Shown here: positions 1 through 5,879 of the stretch, in pieces | Layout of the letters: every line of letters starts with the position of its first letter | Numbering within the stretch: position 1 is the first letter of the stretch | The notes under the pieces: generated by a model | What the model saw: the letters and a program-made list of their open reading frames with translations, nothing else | Told to the model about the DNA's origin: nothing | Database searches by the model: none | Position numbers and translations under genes: made by a program | Source: Anaerolineae bacterium | Lineage (GTDB): Bacteria > Chloroflexota > Anaerolineae > B4-G1 | Length of the DNA stretch: 16,665 nt | NCBI GenBank assembly: GCA_030612585.1 | Contig: JAUWNP010000093.1 | Location: forward strand, 1-16,665 | Direction: 5' to 3'

Positions 1-333
1 ACCCTTGTTGAAGTAGAGCAGGACGGCGTCCTGGACAACTTCGACAGTGGCGTCACGCGGCTCGCCCAGCAGGAGTGAGGTCTCGCCGAAATAGGTGCCG
101 GGCCCCAGACGGGCGACCTCCTGCTCGATCCCCTGCGGATCGGTGTGCAGGACACGCAGTTCACCGCTTTCGACAACGTAGGCCGTGAGGCCATGCTCGC
201 CCTGGTGGCAGATCACGCTCCCGACCGGATATTGCACGTGCTTGACCAGTTCGGCGACCGCCTTGAGGTCGTCCCGGCTGAGTTCGGCAAACAGTGAGAT
301 TTGCTTGAGTTGCTTCGCCAGATCGTTGGGCAT
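1..333 (-). CDS. Cyclic nucleotide-binding (Crp-like) domain protein, 3' end cut by window edge
   Basis: The 111 visible codons encode a cNMP-binding beta-barrel, the sensory fold of Crp/Fnr regulators, cyclic-nucleotide-gated channels and many signalling proteins. Seen: an N-terminal helix leading into LFAELSRDDLKAVAEL, then the paired strands VGSVICHQGE, AYVVESGELRVL and the phosphate-binding-cassette region GTYFGETSLLLGEPRDATV. FGE-x-S-L-L is well conserved, but the Arg-Thr/Ser step is replaced by E-P-R-D-A-T, so ligand identity is open. The ATG at 331-333 is preceded by GAGAGGATCAGGA, an adequate ribosome binding site. The C-terminus, which would show whether an HTH, a transporter or another output domain follows, lies outside the window. 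It has its own likely promoter and sits 128 bases after the DUF2723 gene, so it may be independent of it. Confidence 0.85.
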   Translation of the reverse strand, partial: MPNDLAKQLKQISLFAELSRDDLKAVAELVKHVQYPVGSVICHQGEHGLTAYVVESGELRVLHTDPQGIEQEVARLGPGTYFGETSLLLGEPRDATVEVVQDAVLLYFNKG

Positions 334-356
334 TCCTGATCCTCTCCCTTGGTGCA

Positions 357-365
357 ATTGTAGCA
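357..365 (-). promoter_or_regulatory. Extended -10 promoter for the cNMP-binding gene
   Basis: On the minus strand the sequence reads TGC-TACAAT, an extended -10 element (TGn plus a 5/6 match to TATAAT). No good -35 is visible at the usual distance, which is common for extended -10 promoters. Initiation about 7 nt downstream would leave a leader of roughly 17 nt with the ribosome binding site in it. Confidence 0.4.
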
Positions 366-400
366 CATTCTGGCGAGGGAGGGAAGGGGGGGAAGTGGCT

Positions 401-449
401 AATGACAAATGACCAATGACCAATGACAAATGGCAAATGGCAAATGATA
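401..449. repeat. Tandem heptamer array, 7 copies of AATGRCM
   Basis: Seven consecutive 7-bp units read AATGACA, AATGACC, AATGACC, AATGACA, AATGGCA, AATGGCA, AATGATA. It lies in the gap between the DUF2723 gene and the cNMP-binding gene (334-461), which otherwise holds only the promoter. The unit is the same AATGNCC family that occurs inside the DUF2723 gene. Short heptameric repeats of this kind are known from cyanobacteria (STRR sequences) and are common in Chloroflexota as I recall them. Confidence 0.9.
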
Positions 450-461
450 GAGAGGGATGGG

Positions 462-3260
462 CTATGGGGAGGAGATGGTCCAGGTGCCGAGGGGGACGGA
501 AGGGCCAAGTCGCTCGTCGAGCGGGGGAAGCGGAGCCTGAGTGAAGTGGTCATAGATGACGAGGGATCCGGTGACCGGGACGGGCGGAGCGTTGCCGGGA
601 ATGGTCACATTGTGAGGATCGAAGATGGCAGATCCATGGATCCACTTGAGGGTGGGGATGGCCCCCAGGGCCGGTACGGTGTCTACGGTGTCGTCAGCAC
701 TACGCCAGGCCCAGGTTCCATCAGGGTTGAGGCCGGTGAGGGGCGTGGAGACAACATAGTCCCGCTCCAAGGGGCGCATGCTTAGGAAGCGGAGCCCCAG
801 TGTAACATCGCCTCCCGGTTCCAAGTCTCCAACGGATCTCTCGAAGCCGGTCATGACCAAACTGTCGCCGAAGGGGACGTAGCGCTCGCCAGCGGCGGGC
901 GCTGGCAGCGGGGCGTCCCTGCCAAAGAGCAGGTTACAGCGGCGAGGACGGTCGCCGTCGAGCAGTACGACCCGGGCGGGTACGGCGGGGAGAGCAAGGG
1001 CGGTGGTGGCGTACTGACCACGCTCCAACGCCTGGACGTGGCCCTGGCCGAGCACAGCGCCGCTTTCGTCCAGCAGTTGCAGGGTGGCCTCCGCGCCCGG
1101 CCCCGCCCAGTGAAGATGAACCCGCACCTGGCCGGGCACGCCGGTGTCGTAGCCGGCACCGATCAAGGTGGGACCACCGGAGAAGCGGGCGAAGGCCGGG
1201 TGGCGGGTGACGGGTCGCAGGGTGGATGGCCGAAGGTGCACAGTGGTCAACGGAACAGCGTCGGCTCCGTCAGCGGTGGTGAGACGGGGCGCGCCCGCCT
1301 CGGCGGGCGGGTATGCGCCGGCGACGAGGACGTAGTCACCCGGAGGAGCGTGGAGCAGCGGGTAGACGACGAAGCGCTCGACGATGACCTCCCCGGCGGT
1401 GAGGCTACCGGCCAGATGGCGGCAATCCTGCACACCGCTCCACAGTCGCCCATCGGGGCCGAGGAGTTGGGCGAAGAGGGCCAGGTCGGCCGTGGGGGTG
1501 ACGGCGGGCGACCAGGCCAGGGTCAGCACAAGTGGCCGGGCGGGCTCGGTCTCATCCGTCTCCAGCCGGTAGCCAAGTAGCACGACCTTCTCGCCCAGGG
1601 TGACGTCGAGCAGAGTCAGGCCGGGGGGCGGGATGGAGTTAGGCACAGTACGGACGAGAAATGCCTGCCCTAGCGGCTCGAAGCGGTAGGGCAGGTCGCT
1701 GTACTCACGCTCGTAGTAGTGGACGACGATGACCGGACGCTGTGGGATATACTCCTCGATCATAGTCACCCAGTTCTGCGCCAATGACTCGCCATGGGGA
1801 GCGACATACTTGACAGTGACGTCGGGGCGCAGCCCTTCGATCTGCTGCACATATCGCATCGGCGTGTACCAATGCCAGTTGGAGAGAATGACGGCGCTGG
1901 CCGGGGCGTCGCGCAGAAGGGTCTCGGCGTAGGCGCGGGCATCGTAACTCTGGGAGAGGGCGCGGTAACTGGGGAGGTGGGCGGTGAGGTTGACGAGGCC
2001 AGCGATGAGGAAAATGACCAATGAACAATGTCCAATGAACAATGTCCAACGTCCGACGTCCAATGACAGGCGATTTGGGGTTTGGGACTTGGGATTTGGG
2101 CTTTGGACTTTGGGATTTGGGATTTGGGGTTTGGGATTTGGGATTTGCCCGAAGGGGACCGCTACCAGTAAGGCGAGTGAGACGTAGGCCGGCATCTCGT
2201 ACTCGACGGTCTGGGGGGCGCGATAGGTGAGAGTGACAGCCGTATGGACGAGGAAACTGCCAGCCAGGAGGAGCGCCAACTTGCGGTCGCGCCAGAGGAG
2301 CAGCAACGCGCCGAGAAGCGCGGCCAAGAGGAGCGCCGAGTTGAACTGGAAGCGCAGCAGCGTGGGCAACAGCACCAGCCGGTCGCAGAGGTTGAGGGCG
2401 AACATGTCGCCTCGGAAGCCGCGGGCCAGGACGTGCTCCAGGAAGCCAGGCAGCGTCGCCAGGCCAGGCGGAGCCTGGGGAGCGGAGGCCGCGCCGCGCA
2501 GGGGCAGGTAAATGAGCACTAGCAGACCGAGAGCGAAAGCACCGATGGGCCTGAGCCAGCGGCGAGGTTGGCGCAGGAGCCCGGGGTCAACGAGGATGAG
2601 GTAGATGAGGAATGTGGAGGCGGGAAAGATGAGGGAGGCGTGGTGAGTGAGGCCGAGGGAGAGGGAAGCGGCGAAGAGGATGATGTAGCGATCGTTGGAA
2701 GTCTGGGTACTGGATATTGGATATTGGGTATTGGGTATTGGGTATTGGGTGCGAGTTGCTCGAAACTCGATCAGGGTGTAGAGGCAGAGGGCGGTGAAGA
2801 AGGCGACGAGGGGGCGGATGCTGGCGGTCGTCGCCGTGGCCCAGAAGGTGGTGGCCGAGCCGAGCGCCAGCGCGGCCGCCAGCCCGCCCCAGGCGGAACC
2901 GGTCATGCGGCGGGCGGCATGGAACACCAGAGCGACGGTGGCGGCGGCGGTGACGGCCGAGAAGAAGTTCACGCGCCAGGCCGGGTTGAGTCCCAGTGGG
3001 AGGTGGGCGAAGAGCCAGCCCAGCATGGTGTAGAGCGGATAGCCCGGCGGGTGGGCCACACCAGCGGTGGCGGCGACCCACTGGAACTCGCCGGAGTCGG
3101 CGGGGAGGACATCGGGAAGCAGAGTGGTGGTGTAGAGGGCCAGGAAGGCGAGGAAAATGAACAATGAACAATGTCCAATGTCCAATGTCCAACGTCCAAC
3201 GTCCAACGTCCAATGTCGAGCGGCTTGGGGCTTGGGGTTTGGGGTTTGGGATTTGGTCAT
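462..3260 (-). CDS. DUF2723 / GT117-like integral membrane glycosyltransferase
   Basis: A 932-residue GT-C-type membrane protein. The DUF2723 family includes TMEM260-like protein O-mannosyltransferases, so transfer of a lipid-linked sugar to an exported acceptor is the likely role. Seen: the signature LPADSGEFQ near residues 52-60, HPPGYPLYT at 70-78, THH at 205-207 and many hydrophobic helices up to about residue 430. A soluble part follows (NWHWYTPMRY near 461-470, then beta-rich segments to the end) and is probably extracytoplasmic. The ATG at 3260 overlaps the hydrolase stop as ATGA, and no Shine-Dalgarno is visible, so translation is probably coupled. The frame is open for 124 codons further upstream, but that part is only antisense-like shadow over the hydrolase gene. 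Odd features: three tandem-repeat arrays are translated in frame (residues 1-35, 171-185, 371-416), and the usual A-E-V-Y motif after FW appears as A-S-I-R (146-149). Confidence 0.85.
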   Translation of the reverse strand: MTKSQTPNPKPQAARHWTLDVGRWTLDIGHCSLFIFLAFLALYTTTLLPDVLPADSGEFQWVAATAGVAHPPGYPLYTMLGWLFAHLPLGLNPAWRVNFFSAVTAAATVALVFHAARRMTGSAWGGLAAALALGSATTFWATATTASIRPLVAFFTALCLYTLIEFRATRTQYPIPNTQYPISSTQTSNDRYIILFAASLSLGLTHHASLIFPASTFLIYLILVDPGLLRQPRRWLRPIGAFALGLLVLIYLPLRGAASAPQAPPGLATLPGFLEHVLARGFRGDMFALNLCDRLVLLPTLLRFQFNSALLLAALLGALLLLWRDRKLALLLAGSFLVHTAVTLTYRAPQTVEYEMPAYVSLALLVAVPFGQIPNPKPQIPNPKVQSPNPKSQTPNRLSLDVGRWTLFIGHCSLVIFLIAGLVNLTAHLPSYRALSQSYDARAYAETLLRDAPASAVILSNWHWYTPMRYVQQIEGLRPDVTVKYVAPHGESLAQNWVTMIEEYIPQRPVIVVHYYEREYSDLPYRFEPLGQAFLVRTVPNSIPPPGLTLLDVTLGEKVVLLGYRLETDETEPARPLVLTLAWSPAVTPTADLALFAQLLGPDGRLWSGVQDCRHLAGSLTAGEVIVERFVVYPLLHAPPGDYVLVAGAYPPAEAGAPRLTTADGADAVPLTTVHLRPSTLRPVTRHPAFARFSGGPTLIGAGYDTGVPGQVRVHLHWAGPGAEATLQLLDESGAVLGQGHVQALERGQYATTALALPAVPARVVLLDGDRPRRCNLLFGRDAPLPAPAAGERYVPFGDSLVMTGFERSVGDLEPGGDVTLGLRFLSMRPLERDYVVSTPLTGLNPDGTWAWRSADDTVDTVPALGAIPTLKWIHGSAIFDPHNVTIPGNAPPVPVTGSLVIYDHFTQAPLPPLDERLGPSVPLGTWTISSP
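2013..2149. repeat. Composite heptamer array inside the DUF2723 gene
   Basis: Two adjoining tracts: eight units of the AATGNCC family (2013-2068), a four-base break, then about eleven units of the ATTTGGG family (2073-2149), including GTTTGGG and ACTTGGG variants. On the coding strand the second tract gives the heptapeptide cycle QIPNPKP/QIPNPKV/QSPNPKS and the first gives GRWTLFIGHC, running into a membrane helix. Residues 371-416 of the protein come from it. Confidence 0.93.
2708..2749. repeat. Tandem heptamer array, 6 copies of TATTGGR, inside the DUF2723 gene
   Basis: Six units: TACTGGA, TATTGGA and four TATTGGG. In frame on the minus strand they encode TQYPIPNTQYPISST (residues 171-185), a polar, proline-rich insert between two predicted membrane helices. 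This is a different unit from the other two arrays in the same gene. Confidence 0.93.
3156..3258. repeat. Composite heptamer array forming the 5' end of the DUF2723 gene
   Basis: Nine AATGTCC-family units (3156-3218, with AATGAAC, AACGTCC and AATGTCG variants), a five-base break, then five units of TTTGGGG/CTTGGGG type (3224-3258). It has the same two-tract order and orientation as the array at 2013-2149. Its edge coincides with the start codon at 3258-3260 and the hydrolase stop at 3257-3259. It encodes residues 1-35, including GRWTLDIGHCSL. Confidence 0.93.
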
Positions 3261-4270
3261 TGGGGCTTCGTGGGGGGCGCAGGGTGTTTGAGCGCCCAGA
3301 GGCTCTCGGCCAGGGCGTGGAGTTCGTCGTAGCCGTGACAGCCCCGGTCGGTGACGGCGCGGGCCAGACTCCCCGGCACAGCCTCGATGGAGTTGAAGGC
3401 GCCACTGATGGCCCCGGCGATCGCGCCGGTGGTGTCCACATCGCCGCCCTGGGCGATGACGAAGCGCACCGTTTCGCAATAGTCGGCGGGGGTGCGCAGA
3501 AAGGCGTAGAGGCAGACGAGAATGGTGGGGACGACGAAGGGACTGATGCCGGGCCAGTTGGGCCGCTGTCCGGGAGGAAGGCCGGCGAGGCGGATTCCCC
3601 GCACGGCGGCAGGCTCGTCCATCTCCAGCCAATGCGGCAGGTACTCGATGAAGGTGGCGAACCCGGCGTGATAGGGCCGCGCCAGGCTGGCGACGAAGGC
3701 GATGAAGGGGCTGGCTTCTATCACGTCGTGGCTGGCGGCGTAGGCGACGGCAGCGGAGATGGCAACCGCCCCGGCCAGGCAGCGCGAGTCGGCGTGCGTG
3801 ATACGGCTCACGTCAGCGGCGGCCTGGGCCAGTGCGGCCGGGTCGTCGTAGAGCCAGAGCCCCAACGGAGCGGTGCGCATCGCGGAGCCGTTGCCAGCCC
3901 GGGGAGCCGGAGTGCCCGACTCGCGCCACGAGACGCCAGCCATCAGGCGGAGGACTGCTTCGGTCGTAGCGCCACCCCGCCCGACGATCTCACCGTCTCG
4001 CCAAAGGGGAACGAAGCGGCCTGCAATGTCTGCGGGGTCCACCCGGCCCTGCTCGACCAGCGAGGTCAGGATAGCGCGCATCATCTGCGTGTCGTCGGTG
4101 TACTGGCCGGGCAGGAAAAGGCCACAAGGGTGAGGCGTGAAGTGGTCGGGGAAGGGGGTGACGGCGGCAGCGGTCTGCTCGGCGGGCCACCCTTCAACCG
4201 GGAAGCCCAGCGCGTCAGCGACCGCCTGGCCGAGGATGCATCCGGTGAAGCGACTAATAGATGGGGGCAT
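3257..4270 (-). CDS. ADP-ribosylglycohydrolase (DraG family)
   Basis: A 337-residue member of the ADP-ribosylglycohydrolase superfamily, which removes ADP-ribose from proteins or small molecules with a two-metal centre. Seen in order: GQAVADALGFPVEG (14-27), the metal motif TDDTQM (58-63), GNGSAMR (126-132), THAD (158-161) and the C-terminal metal motif GGDVDTTGAIAGAI (275-288). All expected acidic metal ligands are present, so it is probably active. I chose the ATG at 4268-4270, 7 nt after the stop of the TumE-like toxin gene, because the family fold begins within a few residues of it. An in-frame ATG at 4297 would add nine residues and overlap the toxin gene by 20 nt; neither has a strong ribosome binding site. 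The gene ends in a 4-nt overlap with the DUF2723 gene. The natural substrate cannot be told from sequence. Confidence 0.9.
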   Translation of the reverse strand: MPPSISRFTGCILGQAVADALGFPVEGWPAEQTAAAVTPFPDHFTPHPCGLFLPGQYTDDTQMMRAILTSLVEQGRVDPADIAGRFVPLWRDGEIVGRGGATTEAVLRLMAGVSWRESGTPAPRAGNGSAMRTAPLGLWLYDDPAALAQAAADVSRITHADSRCLAGAVAISAAVAYAASHDVIEASPFIAFVASLARPYHAGFATFIEYLPHWLEMDEPAAVRGIRLAGLPPGQRPNWPGISPFVVPTILVCLYAFLRTPADYCETVRFVIAQGGDVDTTGAIAGAISGAFNSIEAVPGSLARAVTDRGCHGYDELHALAESLWALKHPAPPTKPQ

Positions 4271-4277
4271 CGTGCAA

Positions 4278-4697
4278 CTATCCGCTGGCCTTTTCATCAG
4301 CCAACGGCAGGTGGGTCTTCAGCCAGGTAATGAAGTCGGTACACTCGCTCTCGTCGGTCAGTTCGATCTTGCTCTTGTCCTCCAGGTGCAGGTGGGGAAT
4401 GAGTTCTCCCACGTGTTCCCGGCCGATGTGACCGTACTTCAATCGCAACGCTCGTGGGTCGGCTGCATTATCAAATCCAGCCACTACTTTTCCGCCATCC
4501 AGCACGTAGTAGCGGTACTTTCGGGCTCGGCGGCTGATGATCTCAGTGATGAATACCCGATAGCGCCCGTATCTGGCTGATAGGCGAAGAAGGGAGCGAT
4601 CAGGGGTATGGTCTTCCTCGAGCGTTTGCACCTCGTCCAGGTGCGAACGGGCCAGGGCTGTTATTCCAGCAAAATGGTCTGCAATCGTTGCGCCCAA
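4278..4697 (-). CDS. TumE-like (DUF6516-type) toxin, putative
   Basis: About 139 residues resembling the TumE/DUF6516 toxin family, recognised from general layout: a strand-rich core YRVFITEIISRRARKYRYYVL, then GGKVVAGFDNA and a late H-x-H (HLHLEDK), followed by an acidic C-terminal helix. The match is by pattern recall and the molecular activity of the family is not known to me. The likely start is TTG at 4695-4697, preceded by AAGGGG eight bases upstream; it overlaps the antitoxin gene by 37 nt. No ATG exists in the frame. The overlap with a small upstream gene of antitoxin size, and a second pair of the same design at 7131-7792, support the assignment. Confidence 0.6.
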   Translation of the reverse strand: MGATIADHFAGITALARSHLDEVQTLEEDHTPDRSLLRLSARYGRYRVFITEIISRRARKYRYYVLDGGKVVAGFDNAADPRALRLKYGHIGREHVGELIPHLHLEDKSKIELTDESECTDFITWLKTHLPLADEKASG

Positions 4698-4996
4698 TCC
4701 TCAATCCCCTTGTGGCTAAACTCCCATTCGGCCAGGTCCAGTTCCCAGGTCTTGCTGATAGTGGCCTCAATCTCCTGCACAAATTCCTCATCGCTGGCCG
4801 TTCGCTCGACGAAGGCTCCATAATCGCAGCCGTACTTGGCCTGGAAGTTTCGATCTCGCTGGCGCAGTTCGGCTATGCGGGCCGCGATTCGATCAATCGC
4901 GTATCGTTGCAGGGCTAGGCCCACCGTCTCTTCCAGCCTGCCCAGTGGGGCCAGCGTCTCGACGTATCGCTCTGGTATCGCAACTGTCACTGCCAT
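4661..4996 (-). CDS. Putative antitoxin partner of the TumE-like toxin
   Basis: A small helical protein of 111 residues. Seen: helix DRIAARIAELRQRDRNFQ, then KYGCDYGAF, an acidic stretch (DEEFVQEIE) and the aromatic-acidic motif TWELDLAEWEF. The gene at 7481-7792 has the same layout (RQFEARYSEDFETF and an acidic DYFDWEM segment), so the two are probably distant relatives. The ATG at 4994-4996 has a strong ribosome binding site (GGGAGG, nine bases upstream). Overlap with the toxin gene suggests coupled translation. No DNA-binding fold is obvious; the first 30 residues (MAVTVAIPERYVETLAPLG) could form a short dimerisation segment. Confidence 0.6.
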   Translation of the reverse strand: MAVTVAIPERYVETLAPLGRLEETVGLALQRYAIDRIAARIAELRQRDRNFQAKYGCDYGAFVERTASDEEFVQEIEATISKTWELDLAEWEFSHKGIEDWAQRLQTILLE

Positions 4997-5041
4997 TTTT
5001 CTCGACCTCCCTGCGGGTCAATCCGCGTCAGGCTCATGACC

Positions 5042-5047
5042 ATTATA
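5042..5047 (-). promoter_or_regulatory. -10 box (TATAAT) upstream of the left TumE-like pair
   Basis: A perfect TATAAT on the minus strand lies in the 69-base gap between vapC and the antitoxin gene, preceded by TGGA, close to an extended -10. No convincing -35 is visible. Initiation would give a leader of about 38 nt before the ATG at 4996. It would drive antitoxin, toxin, hydrolase and DUF2723 genes. Confidence 0.4.
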
Positions 5048-5065
5048 TCCACTCCAATGGCCGGA

Positions 5066-5503
5066 CTACCCCCACTCTGTCAGTGCCTCGGCGGGGTAGA
5101 GGGTGAGGATCACGCTGGTCACCCGCTCCCGCTGTTCCCGGTCCAGGGTGATCAGAGTGCTGCCAAAGCGCAAGGCGACGGCAGCGTAGACGGCGTCGCT
5201 GCCCCGCAGTTGGTATTGTGCCGCCACGTCGGCGGCCTGCTGGGCCAGGGTGGTGTCCAGTGGAATCAGCACCAGGTGGGGCAGGCGGCTTAAGGAGGTG
5301 GCGAACTCACGAGCCAGGTCGGCATCCTGCCGGCCCAGACCGATGGCAGCGGCCACCTCCGGCAACAACAACGTCGGCACAACGATGGGAGCCGCCTGCT
5401 CTTGCAGCAGGGCCAACAGACGACGGCTCTCTTCGTGACCCGCCTCGTAAGGGTTGAAACCGTTCACAAAGACGCTGGCATCCACAGTGTAGGTGCTGGT
5501 CAC
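5066..5503 (-). CDS. vapC: PIN-domain toxin, VapC family
   Basis: A 145-residue PIN-domain protein, the fold of Mg-dependent RNases that act as VapC toxins. The four expected acidic residues are all visible: D8 in TVDASVF, E49 in LLPEVAAAI, D103 in LRGSDAVYAAVA and D121 in TLITLD. Length is normal. The start is GTG at 5501-5503; the ribosome binding site TAGGAG lies seven bases upstream and contains the stop codon of the antitoxin gene, a layout that couples the two. The cut RNA cannot be predicted. Confidence 0.92.
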   Translation of the reverse strand: MTSTYTVDASVFVNGFNPYEAGHEESRRLLALLQEQAAPIVVPTLLLPEVAAAIGLGRQDADLAREFATSLSRLPHLVLIPLDTTLAQQAADVAAQYQLRGSDAVYAAVALRFGSTLITLDREQRERVTSVILTLYPAEALTEWG

Positions 5504-5512
5504 AGCAATCTC

Positions 5513-5785
5513 CTACCGGCGCATTTCCGACAAGAGTTCAGTGCTGGTCAGGGGTGAACGCCACCCCCGGCCGATCTCCTCGCCCAACCGTGTCAACTCT
5601 TCCCAGACAACTGCGGGGGGCTCGCCGGTGGGGGACAGGTCCGTTGGCCTGGCTTCCTCCAGCGGCATCAGCAGGCCCACCGGTCGCCCCCGGTAGGTGA
5701 TGACGTACCGGGCACGCCGCTCCCGTACGTCTCGGATAATCTCAGAGGCGCGAATCTTCAATTCTCGCACACCAACGTCAGGCAT
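5513..5785 (-). CDS. Phd/YefM-type antitoxin paired with VapC
   Basis: A 90-residue protein beginning MPDVGVRELKIRASEIIRDV, the typical Phd/YefM N-terminal DNA-binding dimer, followed by the strands RYVITYRGRPVGLLMPLEE and a charged C-terminal tail that would wrap the toxin. The ATG at 5783-5785 has an excellent ribosome binding site (TAGGAGGTGTT). An upstream in-frame start at 5830 would fall inside the -10 box and is rejected. VapC follows after nine bases. Autoregulation through the palindrome at 5835-5846 is likely by analogy with the family. Confidence 0.88.
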   Translation of the reverse strand: MPDVGVRELKIRASEIIRDVRERRARYVITYRGRPVGLLMPLEEARPTDLSPTGEPPAVVWEELTRLGEEIGRGWRSPLTSTELLSEMRR

Positions 5786-5828
5786 AACACCTCCTACCGT
5801 TCGCCAATGTAGTCCCTTGTGCGACCAC

Positions 5829-5856
5829 ATTGTACCCCGATCGGGGAGATTGTCAA
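5829..5856 (-). promoter_or_regulatory. Sigma-70-type promoter of the phd-vapC pair
   Basis: On the minus strand: TTGACA (5851-5856, perfect -35), a 16-base spacer and TACAAT (5829-5834, 5/6). Initiation near 5822 would give a leader of about 37 nt. This is the strongest promoter match in the window. Confidence 0.75.
5835..5846. promoter_or_regulatory. Perfect 12-bp palindrome between -35 and -10, probable antitoxin operator
   Basis: CCCCGATCGGGG fills most of the spacer of the phd-vapC promoter. A dimer bound here would block RNA polymerase. Phd-type antitoxins repress their own operons at palindromes of this kind; binding here is inference. Confidence 0.55.
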
Positions 5857-5879
5857 CGAGGGGATCCGGCGATGGTCTA

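Noticed and set aside
2013..2149. CRISPR-like repeat array
   Set aside because: Units are 7 bp with no spacers and no cas genes nearby; they are simple tandem repeats.
2042..2230. Plus-strand frames with FGTWDLGFGLW-like repeats
   Set aside because: They are translations of the heptamer array on the non-coding strand; the array is stop-free on both strands, so such frames arise automatically.
3261..3632. N-terminal extension of the DUF2723 frame by 124 codons
   Set aside because: It lies wholly over the ADP-ribosylglycohydrolase gene, is rich in Arg/Pro/His in the manner of shadow frames, and the ATGA overlap at 3257-3260 gives a natural start.
5786..5830. Upstream start for the Phd-type antitoxin at 5830
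   Set aside because: It would place the start codon within the -10 box; the ATG at 5785 has a near-perfect ribosome binding site and fits the family N-terminus.
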